NCBI RefSeq assembly: GCF_015832195.1
Contig: NC_052028.1
Span: 6,801,501 to 6,865,500 of the forward strand
Source of the DNA: Motacilla alba alba
Lineage: Eukaryota; Chordata; Aves; Passeriformes; Motacillidae
DNA: 64,000 bases
Reading direction: 5' to 3'
Position numbers and translations under genes: made by a program. The notes beneath the pieces were generated by a model. The model did no database searches and was not told where the DNA came from. It saw nothing but the letters and a program-made list of their open reading frames with translations. Positions 55,500-64,000 of the stretch are shown piece by piece (position 1 is the first letter of the stretch; each line of letters starts with the position of its first letter).

Positions 55500-55675
55500 G
55501 TGAACTGAAGATTTGGACACGAGACAAATCATGCAGCTTCTCTGCTCAGTTACTCCATTTGGTGAACTGGATGCTAAAACCTACCTTCTCACAGGGGTGT
55601 TGTGGAGATTAATTAATTAGTTTGTAAAGTGCTTTGATCCCATAAAACACTACATAAGTGCCAAGCATTATTATG
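55500..55675 (+). mobile_element. ancient MIR-type (CORE) SINE remnant
   Basis: The order of words follows the MIR/CORE-SINE consensus: GACAAATCATGCAGCTTCTC, CTCAGTTACTCCATTTG, CTACCTTCTCACAGGGGTGT, TGTGGAGATTAATTAATTAG, TTTGTAAAGTGCTTTGATCC, then a CATAAGTGCCAAGCATTATTA tail. The tRNA-like 5' head is not recognisable. Families of this type were active early in amniote history, so copies in birds are rare and strongly decayed. The exact subfamily cannot be settled without a library comparison. Confidence 0.72.
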
Positions 55676-57088
55676 AAGAATTATAAAATGCCAGCCCTCA
55701 TGTGCACCTTGGGATGGCTGGGTTATGGATACAAATCTGCTTTATTTTCTCAGAATCACATTGTTCCACTTTTCCTACGTAGCAGCCCATTCACAAAATG
55801 AGCCAGTTTTAGGAAAGATGCAATTTCTGGGGAAAAAAAAAAGGAGATCATTGACTCTCATAAATATCTCTTTTCAGTTAAGGACTCATTGATTATTATG
55901 CATTTTTCTGTAGGATTTGGAATGGCATCTTTTCAACAATCATCCTCAGCAGGAGGGAGAGTAGTTGTCTTTTAAATATTAAAAGAAAACAAAGATATCT
56001 TTCTATTTCAGTCCCTTTATTAGATTTTAAGTATGGGATAAGTATTCAGAAGGGTCTTTTGCTTTTATTTTTTATGAAGTGGCTGTTAAGTCATTAGTAT
56101 GTGAATAATTAATTCAATTAAGCTTAATAAAAAAAAAAGCTTTAAGTCACAGGAATTCTTTCCATTAAAAGCCCTATCATCCAAAATTGTTACATTGCAA
56201 TGAAGTGAAAAGAATTCTGAGTTTTATTGCCTAACAGACAGGCTGTGGCATTTAGTCTTTATTAGTAAGAAAAACTCCATCAGCTACAGAACCATGAAAT
56301 AGTTCAAGTTGCCCTGAGGGTATTGCATATTCCAAAAAACCAAATAGAGGTCATCAAACATTTAATCTTAAATTAAAATGTAATAATTTATATCATTTAG
56401 AATTACAGCAATCTGACATTTCTCTTCTGCAATGTGTTTGATCATATTTGAGCTGGTAGTTGGTGAGCCTGAGAAGGGAGATTTTCCATTTGGAAGGACA
56501 TACACAAAATCTCAGAATGCTCCGATCAAGACTCAGCTTGATAGATGCTAAATGTGTGTATACAACCACATGCTAACATATATGATATATATTTCATAAA
56601 TAAATACATTATATTTGTATATGTATAAATTCTTCTTGCACATATTGGGGTTTTTTTACTAAAATTGGTAACATCTGAGATGGATCTCAGAAGTAGGAGC
56701 AGGGTTAGGGTCCTTGCATATGTAAGAAAAATAAAAGGGCACTGAGAACTAATGATACCTCTTGTGGGCCATAATCACTTTCTTCTTGTTGTGATTTACA
56801 GATGAAGCTTTTCTGTTAGATTTCAATGTAAGACATTGTAGAATACTATTTATTGAATGGAAGCATATGGGTTTTTCCCTACCAAATGTCTTATCTGAAG
56901 AAGTACTTGGATTTAGTTTTTATTCTTGTTAAATATCTAGTTTGGGTAATTTTTTTCACCCAAACCACGTTTCCTTTATGTTTTAATGCATTTTCTGGGA
57001 AGATAATTGCTGATTTGTTCACCCAATGTTTTTATCCTACTTCGTTATTAAACTTTGCAGAATGCTAAAATGTTTTCTGAGATAAGAA

Positions 57089-57115
57089 TTACCTAAACTC
57101 CTCAAGTTTAGGTAA
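57089..57115. repeat. perfect 11-bp inverted repeat
   Basis: TTACCTAAACT (57089-57099) and AGTTTAGGTAA (57105-57115) are exact reverse complements around a 5 nt loop. Confidence 0.95.
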
Positions 57116-57610
57116 CTCAAGCAGTTTGTTGGGGTCTTTTTTACTTGCATCTCCAGGGTCCATGTCTTTATTTCTCTGAAAATTCAAACTTCTTGTGGTC
57201 TGCAGTGTGCAAAGTAATTGAAGAGAGCTCTTCTTGGAACCGTTTTCAGTCCTGCTTATCAGGAGAGAAACTAGGATAAGTTATAAGAAATTCTGCGGTT
57301 TTGTGCTGCTAGGTATTTACTCCAGACTCAGGATGTGTGTAAGCCTCTGCAGAAGAGCCTTTTAAAGCTATGTCTATCCGTGATTTTTAGACTATAATGC
57401 AGATATTTCTACTTGCTGTTCAGTGACCACAATTTTTTTCCTCCTCTAAATTACTTGTGTAAGACCATATTTTCTTTTTCCTGTTGCTTTTTTTTCTCTT
57501 TCTGAATAGTCATTCCTAGAACATTTACTGCATCTGCTCGTCTAGAACTATCTGAGAAGAGAGAGAATAGAAAATGTTTGGAAAACCCTTTTTTAAAATT
57601 TACATGAATG

Positions 57611-57634
57611 TGCCATCTGTACGAGCAGATGGCA
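57611..57634. repeat. 9-bp inverted repeat of paired E-boxes
   Basis: TGCCATCTG and CAGATGGCA flank TACGAG. Each arm contains a CAGATG E-box, the type preferred by neural bHLH factors, in opposite orientation. It may be a regulatory pair or chance. Confidence 0.6.
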
Positions 57635-58249
57635 AGAATGTCTCAGGGCCAGGAGGAGGCTGTGAGCTCAAATCACAAGGAGAGAGCTACATGAGGCATG
57701 TTCCTTGTGTCAGAACAAAGAGGACCTCGGCAATCCCCTCACTGCCCTGACCTGGGGACTGCTCCCCCAGAAACGGCTGCTCCAGCAGCAGCAGGGGTTT
57801 CAAGGTGGTGCCATCAACAGAGTGAGGATCCCCAGGGTTTGTGTTCTGTGGACATGATCTTTCCTGGCAGCTGCTCAGAAACAAGCAAATCTTCAGGACC
57901 CTGAATTGCTCTCACATATGGCTGTAAGTCCACATTCAGCATTTCCCAGGGAGGGTTTGCCAGAGTGCCTTATCCTGCTCAGCTTCTGAATTGAGAGGTC
58001 ACGGTTTTCTCCATCTTCATGTGGTGCAGTGGTTCATTTTTGAGAGCACTTTTGAAAAAATACTGCAGCAATTGCAGAATATGGAATACACATTACATCC
58101 TTCAATAGCTTACCTTTTTTGGTTTGTTTGTTTGTTTTTTGTGGTGGCTGCTGCTGACACATCTGCACAGGGATGGTGACTCCACCTCTTTAGGGGCAGC
58201 CCCTTACTATGTTTAAAAGCCCTTACAGTAAATAAATTTTTTTCTTATA

Positions 58250-58535
58250 TGCAGTCTACACTCTCCCAGTTCAACCTGAGCTGTTTACTCTTGCCCTTTG
58301 CTTGTTGCTTGGTAGAAGAGTATGACCCTCACTGGGCTACAGCCTCCTTCCAGGGAGCTGTAGAGAGGGAGAAGGTCTCTCCCCTGAGACTCCTTTTCTC
58401 CAGGCTGACCCCCCCAGGTCTCTCAGGTGCTGCTCCAAACCCAGTCCCAGCTCCACTGCCCTTCTCTGGCCTTGCTCCAATGCCTCTATGTCTTCTCTTC
58501 CTTGCCGGGAGGGGCAAACTGAACTGAGCCCTGCA
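58250..58535 (-). mobile_element. CR1 LINE fragment, minus strand
   Basis: Read on the + strand it shows TGCTTGGTAGAAGAGTATGA, CTACAGCCTCCTTCCAGGGA, GCTGTAGAGAGGGAGAAGGT, CTTTTCTCCAGGCTGACCCC and CAATGCCTCTATGTCTTCTC. In avian genomes this is the reverse complement of the CR1 3' coding end and 3' region. It is interrupted and non-coding. Confidence 0.85.
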
Positions 58536-61500
58536 GTTGTGTCAGTCATCCAATTCACTTTCCACCATGCAAATATATAATAATTTTTCTGCTGCACAGT
58601 GGCCCCCCGCTCCTCATGTGTGTTGCCCAAAAAAATACTTACAGCTTATGCATTTGTTTTCATTCACTGACAGAGATCTGTCTCAGGACTGTTTCTTAAA
58701 ACTGTGACATTTTAAAATATTCGCTCCAAAAATTTATCTTGAAAAGTGAAAGGCATATGAAAGCATGAGACCTTTTAATGTGGAAAAATATCCTTTTCCC
58801 AAAGCCCTTTGCAGGGCTGTAAAGCCACTGGGGATTATAGAGCTAACATTTGTTTTCACATAAAAAATGTAGTGATAGACCTTAACAATCCCTGCAAGAC
58901 TGAGATATCTTTACTGTAGAAGGTGTTGCATGCCAGCTTTTTTCCTATTTAAAGTGGTAATGGAAAATTTATTCAGTATATATTGAAAAATGTTATGGTG
59001 CATTCTCTTCAGTGTCAGAATGGAGAAAAACAGGAGGTGTGTAGCTGTTGGGGAAACACTTTGAGATCTCAGTTTGATTTCCATCAATGGAAACTGGAAT
59101 AGTAGGATTAGGACCAAGTGGTCCAGCATTATCTGGCTGGCTTCCCTCTCAGGGATCATAAATTTTTAACCTACTTCAGAGTGCTGTTTCTGTCAATCCA
59201 GAACCAATCCCCATTTGGAGATACCTGGGTAAGCATCAGAAATATTGGAGTTAGAACGAAAATGTTCTTTATCACAACGTTGACATCCGCAAATTCTGTG
59301 CTCTTTTTTTTTTTTCTTTGCTATGTGACTTTCTTTGTTTTGCAGGTTTTTACAGCATTTGTAACTGGTAAAAATGCTACCAAAAATTAGCTATCAGCAA
59401 CAGATCTTTGTGTAGCTTTGGAGTGTTTTAACTTAAAATGAAGGTGTGCACTTTAGAATAATAGTCTTGTACCTTAGCAAGGCAATATGACTGATACTTC
59501 ATAGGAAGAAACACCAAAATTTGGAATGCTTCTGCTGAGATGAGAAACCAAGAAAACATTAATTTACTGTAATCATAAAGCTTGTTACGGTCTACCTCAT
59601 AGATATTTTTACTGAAGCATTACAAATTTCAGGCAATGAAATCTACTTGGAAAGAACTTAGAAATCCCTTGAACTCAGATGACTGCAGGACATTAGTTGG
59701 TGCTCAGCTGAGGAGGTAAATTATTGTTAGACCTTGCTGATAAGATCTAACCTTTCAGGGAGATATCCTCACCTGTGTTTTCACTATATCATTCATTCTC
59801 TAGAGGATGGCTCATGTTTTTCCCTTTAGTTCTCTCTGGAAAAAGCAGAGATGACCATCAGGGCATGACATGGAAAGCAAGACAAAGGCAAGGAGGCAAA
59901 TGCTGAGTATTCATCCCTCTCTCCTTCTATTTTTCATTACATACAACAGGAGCTTATTTCATAGTTCCATCCCAGGGTATATCTTATCCTTGGCAAACAA
60001 CTGAGAGTAAAACACTATGCATCTTTAAACACCAATCTGAGGGCTGCTTCTCCAAGGGGGTCTCCAAAGCACCTATAGTTGGAATGTACAAATATTCCAT
60101 TATGGTTATCCTGAAATGCCTTTGAATATTGTTTCACAGCATTAGTGTTGCTGGAGAAATGGCACGTACAACAGAGAGAAGATGACTTTTGTTGCTGCTG
60201 GATTTTTAAAGAGGTGGCAGAGTAGCTATAAGAAAGATCTGCCATTAGTCATTTTCATGTAACTTTGCTATGCCTTCCAGAAATGCATTCAAGAGCTGCA
60301 ATATTTATCTGAAAAAGAATTTTCTAAGGACACTGCTGTGTGTTAAAGAAACATCCACCCATTCTCCCAACCAGAGTAGTTTATTTCTTTTTGAAGAAAG
60401 AGATACTGAAGATACACTCAAGATTACTATTTCATAGCCTTCTGTCTTCATCTTCTAATGCAAGGTGCTTTTATGCTATAAAGAACTCAGAGTATCATTT
60501 CAAGGAAATTTTTTGCCCATTATTAAAACAGAAGGATATGGATAAAATGTTGAATGTTGTTTTTCAGGAAGGTATTTTTATTTGGCAGTTATATATGTCT
60601 GTAATAATACAAATACAAAAAAACTTAACCTGGCTTCAAAGGGTCCTAGAGTAATTTCCAGATGCATATACTGCAGTATTCAGAGTTATGATTTTTCTTA
60701 ATAGTCAGTTTAAAAAACAAAACCAAAAAAACCCCCTGAAAAATCAGAGGCAAGTTACAATCCTAGAAGAAATTAAAATCTGATTGAGGGTATAAAGATC
60801 TTTGTAGACAAGGATTAGGAGGAAACCTTTCCCCTGTACAGGTGGTTCTGGAGGTTACCACTGATGCTGCAAGTGGGGTCCCACTCATGTACATCAACTG
60901 CAGCTGCACTTTGCTATTTAAGCCAGGCCTCCAATCATTATCTCTTTTCTGCTCCTCCTTTGATTTAACTGGACAGACCCAAAGCTTGTATCATGGTGCT
61001 CTTCCTTTTTTTGTAACTGAACACTTAACAAAACCTTGTAAAAAAGGTTATGTGTAGGGATATCTCAGAATCTGATACTGGTGTATTATGGTAAGTGTTT
61101 TGGTAGCTTCTTTAGTTTTGTTTACTTGCACTTTTTGGGGTTCTTTTTCTGTGTTACTATTTTGTTTCCTTGAGTACTGAAGGTATTTTTCTTGTATTGA
61201 AGGAGGTAGACTTCCATTCCAGCTGTCTTATCTGGTCACATCTTCTCTGGTTCACCTCATTTAATTTTCATCAGGGTTCATCTTTCCATTTTATTTCAAT
61301 ATGGCTTTAATTTCAGTACAATCTATATTTATGATTTATGGGATTGTCAAGAAAATTGGCTGTGTCCTGGTTTTAGAAATAGAGGTAAGACTGAACCAAG
61401 GCACTGAAATTGTTAGCAGCGGGGAACACTACCCCACAGAACTGCAGACAAGTAAAAGAGCATGGAGAGTAGTTATTGTTTAATGCCAAGAATGAAAATA

Positions 61501-64000
61501 AATATTAAATGTTACCTGCCATTACAGGTATTACAGAACTTTATTAGTAATTTGTCCAGAGGAAGGTATGGATATTACATCAATACAAAGCAATTAGAAA
61601 ATACATGACTATTCATGCAATGCTCAAACTTTAGATAGGCAGAGATAATTATAACCTACCCATATAAAAGAAAAAAAAAGAAAAAAAAAAAGCATTGGTA
61701 AAGCATTTTTTTTCACTTGCATGATTTTTTTATTAAGTTGTATTTGTCGGTGCAATACGTAGTAAAACCAGGTTTTTGTTTTGCTTTGTTAAGTATTGGC
61801 TCAGCAGATTGTGTGATGTCAGATGTGTGATGGCCAAGCTGATAAACCAAGAGAGACTGCTGGGCTGAATATCACTCCCAGAGTCCTGAATTGCCCACTC
61901 CTGCAATATAGGGTGGGAATGCAGCAGATTTAATATAGTGCCCATGGCACAACCTCTAAACTAACCCCCAATTTATGGAAATAAAGTATCCTTATACTTT
62001 GAGACTTTTAAAATTCTGTTTCAGTTGAGAGAAATGAGCAGGGTATCAGGATTCATTTTGCTCGTTAGCTTAGAGAGGGATGAAAAGTGAAAAGCTTTAT
62101 TCCTCACAGTTATTTGTTGCTCAGCACCTCTTACTAGCCCTGGAAAACGTGATGTTCAAAGTGCTTTTTTAAAGACATTGACAGTTCAGGCCTGGTGTGA
62201 CACTCTATTATCTTCTGTTCTGAAAGTGTGATGCCAGTTAGGAGAACAGGGTTTCAGCTCTGCATCAAGGTATTTATCTAATAAAAAAGTTTTTGTGATG
62301 ATGTTTTGTGCCCAGGAACATGGGAGAGTTTCCATTTAGTTAAACAAGTCCCTCTCAATGTTGGTACAATGGGTGAGTGTTAGTAAAAGCATTCCCCTTC
62401 TCTCTTTGAGCACAACTTTTGTCTTATTTTCAATATTGAGTAGTAATGAAAATAAGTGCCCCTTCCCCTCCCCCCAGAAATTTTAATTCATCAAATATAG
62501 TCTTAGCAATGATCAAGTTTTCCTGCTTTCTTCTGATTGTTTTGAAAATACATTATCCTCTCCCATTCTGGCTTTGCTTAGTTTTACTATTCTACCTCAT
62601 CACTGTGCTCATCCATGCTTTCTGTTTAGCAATTTTCTAATGTAAAATCTCTGCAAGCTCTAAAACTTTTGGAAAAGCAGTGTGGTTCTGTAGTCAGTTT
62701 TTCATTGAATTACAGACCTTTATTATCCTGAGTTGTTGTTTTTCCACTAAAATTTAGCATGTGCTCTTTTTTTTTCTCCTTTTTGTGAAGGGGGGAGGGA
62801 GAAGGGCTGCCTTAGATTAATAGCACTGGATTGTCAGTGTATTTGATGTCATGCTTCTGCTTACCAACTACTCTTTCAAAAGGCATCATTTTCATCCAAA
62901 TCCAGTGGGACCATTTTTAGAGTATTGTTTTGGAGCCACTGTGACAGCTTCAGTAAATGTGAATTTTAATTTATTTGTCTAATGAAGATGAGGGCCTTGG
63001 CTAATGACTACATAGTCATAAGTGATGATGCTTTACCTCCTACTCCCTCATAGCTTAGAGCATGTATTAATTGTGCAGATGGTAGTGGCTTAGCTATGTG
63101 GTATCTCCTCCTCTGGTGGCATTTACACTCTGCAAAGAGGGTGTATTGCCATCTCGTTATTTAGCAGGGTTTGTGATTCATCACCTGCCTTTCAAACCCA
63201 ATACTATGATCACGTCTTGTTGCTAAGAGGCAGAATTTGCACGTGCACTTTCTTCTTTTAAGTACACCTGTGCCAAGCTTTGCCTGAAACCTTCAAGCGA
63301 ATCACAGCCAGGAGCTCTGAATTTTCATCTTCATTCCTGCTAACAACATGTGACATTTGCAGTGCCAGCTTTATGTGGGTAACTGTAAGTCATTCCTTAT
63401 GTGTTCAAGAGATTCTCAGACTCTTCAGTCTGTGAACTTGCCCGAACTTAAGTCAGGATTTTCAGATATTGAAGTTTCACTAAAAGTATTTATTTTTTAA
63501 TTTCTAGAATTCAAGCGTAATTTGTATGTGACAGGTGAAAAAGAAATATTTTTACTGCTTTATTGTTTTGCTTTTCTTTTCTACTCATGCATTCATTTGT
63601 TTTTATGGCTTGCAAGAAATAACAGGAGTAATTTACTAATGAAGAAAATTCCTTAAAATTTTATTTCTTCTTTGGTTTCATCTGTCTTTCATGTCCATTC
63701 TGCTCCCCAGATTTTCTATTATTGCTTCTTTCACACAATAGTATTGGCATTTCTGTGTTCAAACATTTAATGGGTTTGTTCTCCAAAGAAGTCACAGATT
63801 TTGTATATTTTACTTTTAATTTAAAGGCTTGCTTTCTTTTAAGTATCACAGCTGTGTACCTGATCATTATTTGCAAATACTAGTACAGTTTGGCTTGGTC
63901 TATTTTGCTTTTCTTTGTTTAGGAAAGATCCTGTGCTGCAGGTGCAATTAAAGGTAGTTTATAATTACTTTTTAAAGGCTACAGTTCTTTTTCTAGCAAT
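58536..64000 (+). other. GABRB2: GABRB2 intron 4, runs off the window
   Basis: A/T-rich intronic sequence with A runs at 61669-61692 and 60706-60735. No further GABRB2 exon is recognised before the right edge. I see no RNA gene, and open frames are short. Confidence 0.75.

Larger units (their letters stand above)
55676..58249 (+). other. GABRB2: GABRB2 intron 4, no gene seen
   Basis: A/T-rich, with an AT-only stretch at 56575-56630 and two inverted repeats listed separately. The segment 57640-57910 is richer in G+C and could be an old unassigned repeat, but I do not recognise the family. (GTTT)n occurs at about 58118-58139. Confidence 0.7.

Overview
This window is vertebrate nuclear DNA, most probably from a bird. 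It carries the 5' part of one gene on the + strand: GABRB2, the beta-2 subunit of the GABA-A receptor, a chloride channel gated by GABA. Four coding exons can be read with consensus splice sites and matching phases: 2750-2826 (start codon and signal peptide), 2953-3044, 3837-3904 and 49033-49253. Joined, they give 458 coding bases, which is 152 complete codons plus two bases. That covers the signal peptide and the N-terminal part of the extracellular ligand-binding domain. The Cys-loop, the four membrane helices and the M3-M4 loop lie beyond the right edge. Beta-2 rather than beta-1 or beta-3 is supported by subtype-specific residues in every exon.

The bird assignment is an inference. It rests on several decayed CR1 LINE 3' ends (about 22505-22807, 35303-35344, 54036-54174 and 58250-58535), on the absence of Alu, B1 or L1 sequence, and on generally repeat-poor, A/T-rich introns. 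I cannot name the species.

Layout. Bases 1-600 are unremarkable upstream sequence. About 600-2300 is a CpG-rich promoter region with a long T tract and a likely untranslated exon at 1692-1811. The start-codon exon is preceded by a strong polypyrimidine acceptor, an NRF-1-type palindrome and a 19-codon upstream ORF. Intron 1 is only 126 bp and intron 2 is 792 bp. Intron 3 is about 45 kb. It begins with GC-rich minisatellites and then runs as A/T-rich sequence holding CR1 fragments, G/T-rich low-complexity tracts, several long perfect inverted repeats and scattered candidate regulatory motifs. Exon 4 is followed by nearly 15 kb of intron 4, which holds two more CR1 pieces, a 220 bp G/T-rich tract and an apparently very old MIR-type SINE.

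I find no second gene, no convincing RNA gene and no novel multi-gene system. The observations most worth a second look are the 5' regulatory architecture (NRF-1 palindrome plus upstream ORFs), the set of 11-18 bp hairpins in the introns, the ancient SINE remnant, the expandable GC minisatellites just after exon 3 (where the reading frame stays open far into the intron), and a candidate CTCF site and a homeodomain-motif cluster in intron 3.
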